A stretch of DNA of 64,000 nucleotides from Acetobacterium sp965140355 (GCA_965140355.1 OZ223194.1:248001-312000), one strand, 5' to 3'. Shown: positions 9,239 through 18,037, numbered from the stretch's first letter. Program-made: numbers and translations. Notes: generated from the sequence alone by a model not told the origin.

Positions 9239-9485
9239 TAAATCCTCCAGTTAATTTATTCACTGTTTGGATTATATCATCATAATCTTAAAAAACCTTG
9301 TAGCACCCCTAATTGAATAACACCTATTATTAGTGATTAAATCTACCTATAGCCAAAGTTATTGTGGCATTCTCTTCCATCTCATGATAGATTAAGCCTG
9401 TTATCATTGCAAAAGATATCCTTAAACAATCCGATCATCCCCGCCAAAATTGCTTTTACGTAAAAAAGACCATTATTTTTTACGT

Positions 9486-9517
9486 AAAAAAAGAAGTCTG
9501 TCGCCAGGACAAACCTC
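9486..9517 (-). terminator. terminator of the rpsU-yqeY transcript
   Basis: Minus-strand stem GAGGTTTGTC/GACAGACTTC (with G-U pairs) followed by seven T. Two copies of the short palindrome TTTTTACGTAAAAA lie just beyond it. Confidence 0.75.
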
Positions 9518-9532
9518 TTTGCATATGTTTTA

Positions 9533-9976
9533 TTATGTCAGACTTTCTCTGACCACTTGATTCACAAGCTTTCCATCCGCACGACCTTTAACTTTCGGCA
9601 TCAGGGCACTCATTATCTTTCCCATGTCTTTAAGATCAACTGCTCCGGTTTCTTGAATGGTTTCAGTCACAATTACTTTGATTTCATCAATTGTTAATTG
9701 TGTAGGAAGGTAGCTCTCGATGATTGTTATTTCTTCTTGAGCCTGCTGGATTAAATCGTCTCTTTGAGCTTTCTCAAATTCTGCCAGACCATCCCGACGT
9801 TGTTTGAGTTGTTTTGCTATGATTTCAAGAATTTGTTCATCGTCCAGCTCCACTTGCTGATCCTTTTCGACTTGTAAAATAGCCGCCCGAATCATCGTCA
9901 CTGTCGATTTTTTAACCTTATCCTTGGCTTTCATCGCTGTTTTTAAATCAGCCTGTAATTGATCCTTTAATGCCAA
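9533..9976 (-). CDS. yqeY: GatB/YqeY domain protein
   Basis: A 147-aa helical protein starting at TTG (9976), preceded by AGGATGTGA. It has YqeY hallmarks such as LKTAMKAKDKVKKSTVTMIRAAI and the C-terminal MGKIMSALMPKVKGRADGKLVN. The fold matches the tail domain of GatB, which contacts tRNA; the exact job is unclear. It follows rpsU by 11 bp, the usual order in Firmicutes. Confidence 0.92.
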   Translation of the reverse strand: MALKDQLQADLKTAMKAKDKVKKSTVTMIRAAILQVEKDQQVELDDEQILEIIAKQLKQRRDGLAEFEKAQRDDLIQQAQEEITIIESYLPTQLTIDEIKVIVTETIQETGAVDLKDMGKIMSALMPKVKGRADGKLVNQVVRESLT

Positions 9977-9987
9977 TTGGTCACATC

Positions 9988-10169
9988 CTATCTTTTTTTC
10001 ATCTTTCTTTTTCTAGCTGCTTCTGATTTTCTTTTTCGCTTCACGCTTGGCTTTTCATAATGCTCTCTTTTGCGAATTTCAGACATAACCCCAGCCATTG
10101 CTGTTTTTCTTTTAAACGTCGCAATGCACTTTCGAGTGTTTCGTTTTCTTTAATTTTTACTTCAGACAT
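9988..10169 (-). pseudogene. rpsU: 30S ribosomal protein S21 gene with one-base frameshift
   Basis: Reading from ATG 10169 gives MSEVKIKENETLESALRR and then leaves the S21 frame. The rest of S21 (KRKTAMAGVMSEIRKREHYE, then the KRKRKSEAARKRK tail) is present one base out of frame and ends in TAG at 9988. One T is missing in the CGTTT-AAAAG run (10114-10116 on the plus strand). The length is 182 nt where a 60-codon gene needs 183. A G-rich ribosome site precedes the start. It could be a sequencing slip in a homopolymer, a true mutation, or a slippery site. Gene identity is certain. Confidence 0.85.
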
Positions 10170-10275
10170 TTTCAACCCCCCCCTCTAATCCGTTGCTAAT
10201 TTCCGGAACTGTTAATTAACATGGTATGAGTCAAAGTATATTATACTTAATATTATGGTCATTGTCAATTATTTT

Positions 10276-10620
10276 TCAACCTGGAGGCCATAATAATGGT
10301 CGTCCGCCTAATAAATGGTAATGCAGGTGGGGAACCGTCTGATTTCCATCCTGGCCGCAATTGTTGACCAGTCGAAAACCGGTTTTGGCAATTCCCAGCT
10401 TAAGGGCAATTCGATTAGCCACCATGTGCAGGTGCGAAATAATATCGCTTTCGGCCGATACTGATAGGATGGAATCAAAATGTTCTTTGGGAATAATGAT
10501 CACATGGATCGGAGCCTGGGGAGCGATATCATTAAATGCGATAACCAAATCATCTTCATAAACCACATCAGCCGGAATTTCCTTGTTGACGATTTTACAA
10601 AAAATACAATCGTGAGACAT
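10276..10620 (-). CDS. HIT-family nucleotide hydrolase (HinT-like)
   Basis: A 114-aa protein with an N-terminal CIFCKIVNKEIPA zinc-site segment and the C-terminal histidine triad VPHLHYHLLGG. Family members hydrolyse AMP-lysine and other nucleoside phosphoramidates. GGAGGAAG precedes the ATG. It sits between mtaB and rpsU, as in many Clostridia, but a hairpin repeat of about 130 bp separates it from mtaB. Confidence 0.93.
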   Translation of the reverse strand: MSHDCIFCKIVNKEIPADVVYEDDLVIAFNDIAPQAPIHVIIIPKEHFDSILSVSAESDIISHLHMVANRIALKLGIAKTGFRLVNNCGQDGNQTVPHLHYHLLGGRPLLWPPG

Positions 10621-10744
10621 ATCTTCCTCCTAATATCTTGAATTCTCCGGTGTTTATAAAAACCTCGGAAGTTTTGTTGAGTTTCACGCAAACTACCTGG
10701 AACCGATAAGACGTTTTAAAAATATATTGAAGTTATCAATTACC

Positions 10745-10876
10745 GTACCGACCAATTGTTAATCTGTTGCATGCACGCAATGCGGACAGTTGCAAGCAAA
10801 GATTTGGCTAAAGATAGCCTTTTCACGGCAACTGTTCGCCTTGAGGCACACAACATGATCTAACAATTGTCGGTAC
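10745..10876. repeat. interspersed hairpin repeat, long form (copy A)
   Basis: A 132-bp imperfect palindrome. It begins GTACCGACCAATTGTTA and ends with the inverted match TAACAATTGTCGGTAC. Inner arms ACAGTTGC/GCAACTGT flank a loop of about 35 bases. It is the same family and orientation as copy E (63235-63366) and inverted relative to copy D (61347-61479). It lies between mtaB and hinT. Confidence 0.9.
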
Positions 10877-10935
10877 TACGTCTTAAAAACGCAGTATCGA
10901 TCTATGTGAAAAAAACGACATGAATAAAATCACGA

Positions 10936-12291
10936 TCATTTCTCAACAGCCGTGTTTGAGACACCAATTAATTTATCGGAATATTGTTTAGAATAGGATA
11001 CCTTAACTTTTATAATTCTACCTTTAATCATTTCAGTTGTTTCGAGCATAACCGGGATATAATTTTTTGTATGGCCTTCATATCCCGTTTGATCATGGGT
11101 TGCTTCAAACAAAACTTCCGCAACAGTGCCGTCATTTTGTTTTAAAAATGCTTTTTCCAATTCTCTGGATAGCGCGCTGAGTCTCACACTCCGCTCATTT
11201 TTAACACTTTCATCAACCTGATTTTTAAAAGCTGCGGCTTTCGTGCCCGCGCGTCGAGAATATTTAAACACATGAATTTGATAAAAGCCAACCGTTTTCA
11301 CGAAGTCCAGCGTTTCATTAAATTCTACTTCTGTTTCCGACGGGAAGCCTACCATAATATCCGTCGTAATCGCCGCTAAGGGAAAAAGCGCTCGAATTTG
11401 ACCAACGATATCCAGATATTCAGCAGTGCTATAATGACGCCCCATCCGTTTAAGCACCGTATCGCTTCCGCTTTGCAGTGATAAATGAAAATGGGGACAA
11501 AAACTTTCAAGCTTAACCAATCGTTTCAGTCGTTCCGGCGTGATGAATTTAGGTTCTAAAGAACCTAATCTTATCCGTTTAAGCCCCGCGATTGCATCAA
11601 GGGTTTCGATTAAGCTAATCAGATCTGTTTCACAATGACCGTTCACCGTTTGATCAACGCCGTAGGAGGCAATATGAATTCCCGTCAAGACGACTTCCTG
11701 ATAGCCCATTAAAACGACCCGCTTCACCTCATCAACAATCTGCTCTTGTTGCCGACTCCGTACCGGCCCTCTGGCAAAGGGAACAATACAATAGGTACAA
11801 AATTGATTGCAGCCTTCCTGAATTTTAATAAATGCCCGAGTTTTTCCCTTGACCTCAGAAATCATCAAGGGTTCAAAAATTTTCTCATCCATAATATCCG
11901 AAACAAAATCCCGTTGTTGCACATCTGCCAAATGGGCATCTATATAAGTCAAAATGTCTGCCCTATTTTTAGTCCCGATCATCAAATCCACTTCAGCAAT
12001 TTTTTCTACTTCTTCCGGAGCAACTTGAACATAACAACCAACCGCACAAATCGTTGCCTGAGGATTCATCCGTTTAGCTTTTCGCATCATTTTACGTGAC
12101 TTCTGATCCCCCAGATGGGTTACTGTGCAGGTATTAATCACATAAACGTCAGCGACCTGACTAAAATCGACAATGTTATAACCGGCCCGCTCAAAGATTT
12201 CCATCATTGCTTCGCTGTCATAACTATTAACCTTACACCCCAACGTCATGAAAGCGACCTTTTTTTGCTCATTTTTCATCGTTAACTTCAC
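10936..12291 (-). CDS. mtaB: tRNA t6A37 methylthiotransferase MtaB
   Basis: About 451 aa, a radical-SAM methylthiotransferase that converts t6A37 to ms2t6A in ANN-decoding tRNAs. Domains in order: UPF0004 domain with TLGCKVNSYDSE, NTCTVT and AVGCYVQ cysteines; radical-SAM core with EGCNQFCTYCIVPFARG (CxxxCxxC); C-terminal TRAM region. The frame opens at GTG 12291, overlapping the rsmE stop by 4 bases (GTGA). An internal ATG at 12279 is an alternative start, with AAGGTG 13 bases before it. It is the third gene of prmA-rsmE-mtaB. Confidence 0.93.
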   Translation of the reverse strand: MKLTMKNEQKKVAFMTLGCKVNSYDSEAMMEIFERAGYNIVDFSQVADVYVINTCTVTHLGDQKSRKMMRKAKRMNPQATICAVGCYVQVAPEEVEKIAEVDLMIGTKNRADILTYIDAHLADVQQRDFVSDIMDEKIFEPLMISEVKGKTRAFIKIQEGCNQFCTYCIVPFARGPVRSRQQEQIVDEVKRVVLMGYQEVVLTGIHIASYGVDQTVNGHCETDLISLIETLDAIAGLKRIRLGSLEPKFITPERLKRLVKLESFCPHFHLSLQSGSDTVLKRMGRHYSTAEYLDIVGQIRALFPLAAITTDIMVGFPSETEVEFNETLDFVKTVGFYQIHVFKYSRRAGTKAAAFKNQVDESVKNERSVRLSALSRELEKAFLKQNDGTVAEVLFEATHDQTGYEGHTKNYIPVMLETTEMIKGRIIKVKVSYSKQYSDKLIGVSNTAVEK

Positions 12292-13043
12292 ACACCTTCT
12301 CTCCAGAAATTTAATTGACTAAGCACGACCATTCCGGCTGTTTCGGTTCTCAAAATCCGTTTTCCCAAACTCACACAAACCACTCCAGCCGCTTTGCAAA
12401 TTTCTGCTTCCTGAGGATCAAAGCCCCCTTCCGGTCCAATTATAACCCCAATTTCAAGCTTTTTATTTACATCATTTTGCTTTTTAAACGTATCCAAAGC
12501 CATTTTTAGCGACTGCTTCTGTTCATCCTCATACGCTAAAAAAAGGACATCATAATGAGCCTTTGCTGCCAATAAGTCGATTAATGAACACGGCTTTTTG
12601 ACCTCGGGAACGATTCCCCGTTTTGATTGTTTAGCCGCTTCGTAGGCAATTCGTTGCCACCGTTCAATTTTTTTATCTTGTTTATCTTTAATCTGTGTAA
12701 TTACTCGCTGAGAAGAAAATGGAACAATCTCTGTCACGCCCAATTCGACGCATTTCTGAATGATCACTTCCATTTTTGTCCCTTTTGGCAATCCCTGAAA
12801 CAAGGTTACCGCAAAATCGGCGTTTTCACCTTCAGAGGGATAACGGTTTTTAATTACACCACCAACCCGCTGATCGCCGGGCGTACTTAAAACCACCTGA
12901 TAATCAATCCCCTGCCCGTCACACACTTCAATCACATCGTTATTGCCTAATCTTAGCACCTTGGTAATATGTTTAAAATCCTCACCGAAAATAACCACTG
13001 CATCACCCGAAATCTGATTCGGTTCGACAAAAAAACGGTGCAT
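12288..13043 (-). CDS. rsmE: 16S rRNA (uracil-1498-N3)-methyltransferase
   Basis: A 251-aa SPOUT-class enzyme. It has an N-terminal PUA-like domain (MHRFFVEPNQI, HITKVLRLGNNDVIEVCDG) and the C-terminal knot with GVIIGPEGGFDPQEAEICKAAG and LGKRILRTETA. It acts on the assembled 30S subunit. It starts one base after the prmA stop and has AGAGGGAC as ribosome site inside prmA. Confidence 0.93.
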   Translation of the reverse strand: MHRFFVEPNQISGDAVVIFGEDFKHITKVLRLGNNDVIEVCDGQGIDYQVVLSTPGDQRVGGVIKNRYPSEGENADFAVTLFQGLPKGTKMEVIIQKCVELGVTEIVPFSSQRVITQIKDKQDKKIERWQRIAYEAAKQSKRGIVPEVKKPCSLIDLLAAKAHYDVLFLAYEDEQKQSLKMALDTFKKQNDVNKKLEIGVIIGPEGGFDPQEAEICKAAGVVCVSLGKRILRTETAGMVVLSQLNFWREGV

Positions 13044-13044
13044 C

Positions 13045-13983
13045 TCAGTCCCTCTTTTGGGCTACCACACCAACCCATTCGCCCATTTGCTGAACAAAAA
13101 GAAGTTTGAAGTTTTCCGCCTCTAAAGCATTTAACACATCTGCCAAACGATCAATAATAATCCCCGAAGAAATAAAGATCCCTTTTTCTTTCAGATACGG
13201 TCTAATAATCCCTGACAATTCTACAATTGCCGCCGCCAGAATATTTGCGACAATAACATCGGCTTTTTCATCAATCACATCGAGCAGATTGCCTTCGCGA
13301 ATTTCGACCATCTCACCCAACTCATTAAGTTCAGCATTTTCTCTGGCAATCTGAACCGCCAAGGTATCAAAGTCAACCGCCACGACTTTTTTGGCATGGA
13401 GTTTCCCGGCGATTAAGGATAATACCCCGGTCCCACAACCGATATCCAGCACCACATCGCCCGGTTTAATATATTCTTCCAGTTTGATGGCGCACAACTG
13501 AGTGGTTTCATGGGTACCGGTTCCAAAGGCCATTCCGGGATCAATATTAATAACAATCTCGTCTGCTTCTGGCGCATAGGGTTCCCAGGTTGGTTTTATG
13601 ATGATACTTTTACCAACTTTGGTCGGTTTATAAAACTTTTTCCAGGAGTTAGCCCAGTCTTCCTCATCCACTTCCGTAATCATCATCTCGCAAGCGCCTG
13701 GGTCAAGACCACAAGAAGGCAACATCTTGACTGATGTAATTAGCTTATGCAACGCTTCCTCGGTATCTTCTACCTCGCTGAAATAACCCCGGACAATGGA
13801 AACATTGGGATCAATTTCCAGAAGTGCTTCATCGACAAAATTAACCTTCGGATCTTGTTGAATCAAGAGTACATCCTGCAAAGTTTGGATGGCGACACCA
13901 TCTGCCCCGGCTTCATAAAAAGCATTGACCACCGCTTCTTCGGCTTCCAATGTTGTTGTGATTTGAACCTCTTTCCAAAGCAT
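13045..13983 (-). CDS. prmA: ribosomal protein L11 methyltransferase
   Basis: A 312-aa class I SAM methyltransferase. An N-terminal substrate-binding part is followed by the Rossmann domain with VLDIGCGTGVLSLIAGKLHAKKVVAVD (motif I) and DVIVANILA, the PrmA-type catalytic loop. DPGMAFGTGTHETTQL is diagnostic. GGAGG lies before the ATG. It heads the prmA-rsmE-mtaB set. In many Firmicutes this set directly follows dnaJ; here more than 4 kb of other genes intervene. Confidence 0.94.
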   Translation of the reverse strand: MLWKEVQITTTLEAEEAVVNAFYEAGADGVAIQTLQDVLLIQQDPKVNFVDEALLEIDPNVSIVRGYFSEVEDTEEALHKLITSVKMLPSCGLDPGACEMMITEVDEEDWANSWKKFYKPTKVGKSIIIKPTWEPYAPEADEIVINIDPGMAFGTGTHETTQLCAIKLEEYIKPGDVVLDIGCGTGVLSLIAGKLHAKKVVAVDFDTLAVQIARENAELNELGEMVEIREGNLLDVIDEKADVIVANILAAAIVELSGIIRPYLKEKGIFISSGIIIDRLADVLNALEAENFKLLFVQQMGEWVGVVAQKRD

Positions 13984-14216
13984 TCCCTTACCTCCAATTG
14001 AATAGTTTCTGTATTATACCATTAATCTCATCGCTTTGACAATTTAACATTGTAACTTCGCTCTTTTTATAAAGAAAATATTATTTTAATTTTATAAATA
14101 AACGATTCAAAATGTAAATTACTCCTGACTGCTATAATCGCAATCAAAGGACAGAAATTTTTTGCTTGCTTTCTGTAAAATATGGTTAATGGATGTAATC
14201 GGTTCGAGTTTAATGC

Positions 14217-14222
14217 TATAAT
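14217..14222 (+). promoter_or_regulatory. extended -10 box before the EutS-like gene
   Basis: TGCTATAAT is an extended -10 (TGnTATAAT) about 45 bases before the start codon. The matching -35 is poor (TGTAAT at 17 bp). It is the best promoter candidate for the eutS-eutP-mtnK-like set. Confidence 0.5.
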
Positions 14223-14266
14223 AATTTTAATTATCATCAAAATATAAATACGAAAAGGTGACCAAG

Positions 14267-14617
14267 ATGGAAACTGAAAAAAAGAATCGCTCCATACAAG
14301 AATACGTTCCTGGTAAACAGGTTACTCTTGCCCACATTATCGCCAAACCTAAAAATGACATTTACATTAAGCTCGGTTTAGATGACGAAGCCGCCGATGC
14401 CATTGGTATTTTAACCATTACTCCAAGTGAAGCTGCCATCATCGCTGCCGATGCCGCAACCAAAGCAGCACCCGTTGAAATTGGTTTTTTAGATCGTTTT
14501 AGCGGCTCGCTCGTTATCACTGGCCGTGTCAGTGATGTTAAAGCGGCGGTTTCGGAAATTCTCAATACCCTTAACTATATTTTAGGCTTTGATATTCCTA
14601 AAATAACCTACTCTTAA
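14267..14617 (+). CDS. bacterial microcompartment shell protein, EutS/PduU type
   Basis: About 116 aa. It has the circularly permuted BMC fold seen in EutS/PduU: an N-terminal leader with RSIQEYVPGKQVTLAHIIA (the beta-barrel peptide) and then a BMC core containing IGILTITPSEAAIIAADAA and FLDRFSGSLVITGRVSDVKAAV. Such proteins form minor hexamers in ethanolamine or propanediol compartment shells. An earlier in-frame GTG at 14258 overlaps AAAGGTG, so the ATG at 14267 is preferred. The next gene, four bases on, is an EutP/PduV-like GTPase. No other shell protein gene or core BMC enzyme is nearby. Confidence 0.88.
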   Translation: METEKKNRSIQEYVPGKQVTLAHIIAKPKNDIYIKLGLDDEAADAIGILTITPSEAAIIAADAATKAAPVEIGFLDRFSGSLVITGRVSDVKAAVSEILNTLNYILGFDIPKITYS

Positions 14618-14620
14618 TAG

Positions 14621-15088
14621 ATGGCCAGTAATAAAAAAAGAGTGGCTTTAATCGGTAAAATTGGCAGTGGAAAAACAACTTTAATGCAACGACTTAATGA
14701 AGAAGAACTTAAATATTCAAAAACCCAAATGGTTCAGTATTTTGACGATTTTATCGATACCCCGGGAGAGTTTATCGAGCTCCCGTTTTTTTCGCGTCAA
14801 GCGATTAATATCACCATGGACGCTGGTCTGGTAATCCTGGTCAATTCCTGTGTTGACCCACAAAATTCCGTTCCGCCCAATTTAATTCACACGTATAATA
14901 TTCCTGCCCTTGGGGTTGTTACAAAAACGGATCGCTCTGAATGTAATATTAAACGCAGCCGCAATCTACTGATTTATGCGGGCATTAATCCCAAACATAT
15001 TTATGAAGTCAGTTCTTACACCGGCGCAGGCATAAAGGAATTAGAAGCTGCTATTCAGCATTTCATGGCTCCTCACCGCAACAAATAA
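14621..15088 (+). CDS. EutP/PduV-family small GTPase
   Basis: A 155-aa P-loop protein with Walker A GKIGSGKTT at residues 12-20, DTPGEFIE as the G3 motif, and TKTD in place of NKxD. PduV binds the outside of propanediol compartments; EutP has been reported to have acetate kinase activity in one species. It starts three bases after the EutS-like stop, so the two are probably co-transcribed. No separate strong ribosome site is visible, and translational coupling is likely. Confidence 0.87.
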   Translation: MASNKKRVALIGKIGSGKTTLMQRLNEEELKYSKTQMVQYFDDFIDTPGEFIELPFFSRQAINITMDAGLVILVNSCVDPQNSVPPNLIHTYNIPALGVVTKTDRSECNIKRSRNLLIYAGINPKHIYEVSSYTGAGIKELEAAIQHFMAPHRNK

Positions 15089-15269
15089 CGGCGCTTAAAA
15101 CGAATCCGCCATCGCTTTGAACAATCATGCGGTGCTGTTACAACTGTTTCCCCAAGCAATTTTGGTTTGCCGCGATAATTCTTTGTCACCCGAGGGTAAC
15201 CTTTTGGGAAGTGAACAGTCGTTAACGTACCCCTTTGTTCCTCATATCACTAGAAAAGGAAGTGGAAAA

Positions 15270-16535
15270 ATGACCTATGACAGCTACGGCAATCTAACCA
15301 CCACTGGCGTTGCCAACTACCTTAAAGAAAAGGAAATTTTCCCCAATGACGCCAACCTTACCGTCGTGGACTTACACGCCGTTAAGGAAAGTATTGAGGG
15401 ATTTGTTAATTTAATTTATCATATATATGATGAATCGGGAAAATCGGTTATTCTAAAACAGATGCTTTCGATGCCGCGTTTTCGCATTGAAGATGAAAAA
15501 AATAATACCGTTGAAGACAATGACGGCGATGGTTGGACGCTGGATCTGGGTCGGATGCGTTCCGAAATCGCCACTCTGATTTTCTGGAATTCGGTTTATC
15601 CCGGTATCTGCCCGGAAATTTATCTTTTTGACGAACCTAGTCGAATCATTGTCATGGAAGATTTAATGGACTTAAGCCTGCTCCGCTTTGAACTCTGTCG
15701 GATGGTAAAACACGAGCATTTTACCAATAAAATCGGGACATTTTTTGCCCGCAATCTTTTTTTCTCTTCCAATCTTCACCTGACCAAGTATAAAAAATCG
15801 GAAGTCGAACGCTTTTTCGTCAATCCCGAATATACTGCCCTGGCTGAGGTTCTATTTCATGAAAACATCGGTATTTCCTGGGAACGGGAGATGCTCTCCG
15901 GAACTGCCGAAAAAAGGGCTGAACTAGTCGCTAACCCAGCTATCCAGATCGAATTCAAACGGCTGGAAAACAAATTTTTAGAAGACAAAGAATGTCTGAT
16001 CCATACGGATCTTCATAGTTCCAACATCATGATCAGTGCCAACGATGTCCGGATCATTGATGGCGAATTTGCCGGTTTCGGTCCGCTGTCGCAGGACTTC
16101 GGGCGTCTTACCGGTAGTTTAACCCTCAACTATGTCTCATGGTTTGGCGATGATGATCGCACTCCGCAGGAAAAAACTGATTTTCAAGCTTATCTTCGGA
16201 AAACAATTGAAAATCTCTATACAACCTTTCAGCAAGAATTCCGGCAATTGGTTGCTACTTACCAAAAAGAAAGCTATCGCTTAAAAAACCTCGATGTTGA
16301 TCGTTATCTAATCGAACAGCTCCAGAATTCATTATCTTATGCCGGCATCAACATTATGTCCCGCTTAGGCAATCGCGGCCTCTGTCACGATCTGGCGCGG
16401 CTCCCGAAAGCAAACCGTTTAATCCCCACTTTATTGAGCTTGGATATTTCCAAAGAACTGCTGCTTAATCACCAAAACTACACTGACATCAAAGACTTTA
16501 CCAAACTGCTAAAAAACTTAAATCCTTCATTTTAA
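15270..16535 (+). CDS. sugar kinase resembling 5-methylthioribose kinase (MtnK-like)
   Basis: About 421 aa, protein-kinase-like APH fold. It has a nucleotide-binding Lys segment (IYDESGKSVILKQML), the catalytic loop HTDLHSSNIMI and the metal-binding segment RIIDGEFAGFGPLSQDFG, the layout found in MtnK. The frame is open from 15117, but AAAAGGAAGTGG precedes ATG 15270 and similarity begins there (NYLKEKEIF). It follows the EutS/EutP-like pair by about 180 bp on the same strand. The substrate could be 5-methylthioribose or 5-deoxyribose, which would link it to salvage of 5'-deoxyadenosine from B12-dependent compartment enzymes; this is inference. Confidence 0.75.
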   Translation: MTYDSYGNLTTTGVANYLKEKEIFPNDANLTVVDLHAVKESIEGFVNLIYHIYDESGKSVILKQMLSMPRFRIEDEKNNTVEDNDGDGWTLDLGRMRSEIATLIFWNSVYPGICPEIYLFDEPSRIIVMEDLMDLSLLRFELCRMVKHEHFTNKIGTFFARNLFFSSNLHLTKYKKSEVERFFVNPEYTALAEVLFHENIGISWEREMLSGTAEKRAELVANPAIQIEFKRLENKFLEDKECLIHTDLHSSNIMISANDVRIIDGEFAGFGPLSQDFGRLTGSLTLNYVSWFGDDDRTPQEKTDFQAYLRKTIENLYTTFQQEFRQLVATYQKESYRLKNLDVDRYLIEQLQNSLSYAGINIMSRLGNRGLCHDLARLPKANRLIPTLLSLDISKELLLNHQNYTDIKDFTKLLKNLNPSF

Positions 16536-16541
16536 ACTAAC

Positions 16542-16578
16542 AGAGGCCGTGATTTCGTTCCCTGAAATCATGGCCTCT
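16542..16578. terminator. hairpin between convergent mtnK-like and rrf2-like genes
   Basis: 15-bp stem with one G-U type mismatch (AGAGGCCGTGATTTC / GAAATCATGGCCTCT) and a 7-base loop. It lies between convergent genes; the T-run is weak on the plus side. Confidence 0.7.
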
Positions 16579-16591
16579 GACTAATTTTAGA

Positions 16592-17026
16592 TCAAATAAA
16601 ATACTCACACGTTCCTTTTTCATTGTAAGACTTAACCAAATCCGCCAAGGTAATGTTATCCACAACATCTTCTACCGCTGCTTTAATTTTACGCCAGACA
16701 TCAACCGTCACACAGCGATCAGCCCGGTTACAGTTACTGGGTTCATCTAAACAGGCGACCGGAGAAAGTTCCCCTTCCATCAGTCGCAAAATCATTCCCA
16801 CGGTATAAGATTCCGGTGAATTAGTCAGTTGGTAGCCGCCTTGAGAGCCTCGGACGCTGCGGACATATCCGGCTCTGGAAATCTGGGTAATAATCTGTTC
16901 CAGATACTTTTCCGAAATCTCCTGACGTTCGGCAATCCGTTTGATCGGAATATATTCACCGGTATTATTAATCGCCAGATCCAACATCAAGCGCAATGCA
17001 TATCTTCCTTTGGTTGAAATCTTCAT
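16592..17026 (-). CDS. Rrf2-family regulator, IscR/CymR-like
   Basis: A 144-aa winged-helix protein (MKISTKGRYALRLMLDLA; ISEKYLEQIITQISRAGYVRSVRGSQGGYQL). Three cysteines in ACLDEPSNCNRADRCVT fit the Fe-S ligand set of IscR-type members; CymR proteins usually lack them. The ATG overlaps the cysK stop (ATGA), so the two are translationally coupled. The regulator may respond to Fe-S or cysteine status and control its own operon; inference. Confidence 0.85.
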   Translation of the reverse strand: MKISTKGRYALRLMLDLAINNTGEYIPIKRIAERQEISEKYLEQIITQISRAGYVRSVRGSQGGYQLTNSPESYTVGMILRLMEGELSPVACLDEPSNCNRADRCVTVDVWRKIKAAVEDVVDNITLADLVKSYNEKGTCEYFI

Positions 17027-17955
17027 GATGTAAACAGCCCCGTTGATAAATAACGTTCCCCGGTATCGGGTAATAACACCACAATCGTTTTCCCTTTATT
17101 TTCCGGTCGTTTGGCTAATTCAGCGGCCGCATATAAAGCCGCTCCTGAAGAGATCCCCACTAACAGTCCTTCTTCTTTAGCAACATCATTAGCTGTTTTA
17201 AAAGCATGATCATTGCTGACCGTGATAATTTCATCATAAATTTGAGTATTTAATACCTTAGGAACAAAACCGGCGCCGATTCCCTGTAATTTATGAGGCC
17301 CCGGACTGCCGCCGGAAAGCACCGGTGATGCAAAAGGTTCAACCGCAACGACCTGTACTTCAGGTTTTTTTTCTTTTAAAACTTCACCAACCCCGGTAAT
17401 TGTGCCCCCGGTACCAATCCCGGCAACAAAAATATCGACCCCACCATCGGTGTCGTTCCAAATTTCAATCGCGGTGGTTTGGCGATGGATTTCCGGATTG
17501 GCCGGATTTTCAAATTGTTGGGGAATAAAAGCGTTGGGAATTGTTTGAGCCAATTCATTAGCCTTAGCAATCGCCCCTTTCATTCCTGTTGCGCCAGGTG
17601 TCAAAACCAGTTCCGCTCCTAATGCCGAAAGTAGATTACGTCGTTCCATGCTCATCGTTTCCGGCATCGTTAAAATGATCCGATAACCTTTGGCCGCAGC
17701 GACAAAGGCCAAACCAACACCGGTGTTCCCGCTGGTCGGTTCAATAATGACCGTCCCGGCTTTGATCAGCCCCGCTTTTTCGCCAGCTTCAATCATCGCC
17801 AAACCAACCCGGTCTTTTACTGATGATAAGGGATTAAAGTATTCCAGCTTGGCAACAAGCTTTGCTTCCAAGTCATTGCTTTTTTCATAATTTGATAACT
17901 CTAGTAACGGCGTATTGCCAATTAGGTCGGTTAAACTTTTTGCAATTCTAGACAT
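17023..17955 (-). CDS. cysK: cysteine synthase (O-acetylserine sulfhydrylase)
   Basis: About 310 aa, fold-type II PLP enzyme making cysteine from O-acetylserine and sulfide. The PLP lysine motif is in PLSSVKDRVGLAMIE, with EPTSGNTGVGLAFVAAAKGY and the GTGGTITGVGE phosphate-binding loop. The frame extends to 17991, but AGAGGTAAC is positioned for ATG 17955 (MSRIAKSL). It is the first gene of cysK-rrf2, with its own consensus promoter. Confidence 0.95.
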   Translation of the reverse strand: MSRIAKSLTDLIGNTPLLELSNYEKSNDLEAKLVAKLEYFNPLSSVKDRVGLAMIEAGEKAGLIKAGTVIIEPTSGNTGVGLAFVAAAKGYRIILTMPETMSMERRNLLSALGAELVLTPGATGMKGAIAKANELAQTIPNAFIPQQFENPANPEIHRQTTAIEIWNDTDGGVDIFVAGIGTGGTITGVGEVLKEKKPEVQVVAVEPFASPVLSGGSPGPHKLQGIGAGFVPKVLNTQIYDEIITVSNDHAFKTANDVAKEEGLLVGISSGAALYAAAELAKRPENKGKTIVVLLPDTGERYLSTGLFTS

Positions 17956-18006
17956 TTTGTTACCTCTTTTCGCTTTATTTAATTCATACAATTTCTATAT
18001 GTTTTA

Positions 18007-18035
18007 ATTATATGCTCTGGTATTTTTTTTGTCAA
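18007..18035 (-). promoter_or_regulatory. consensus promoter of the cysK-rrf2 operon
   Basis: Minus strand TTGACA, 17-bp spacer, TATAAT: a perfect sigma-A type promoter. It begins only a few bases after the dnaJ terminator, so cysK is insulated from the heat-shock operon upstream. Confidence 0.9.
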
Positions 18036-18037
18036 CT

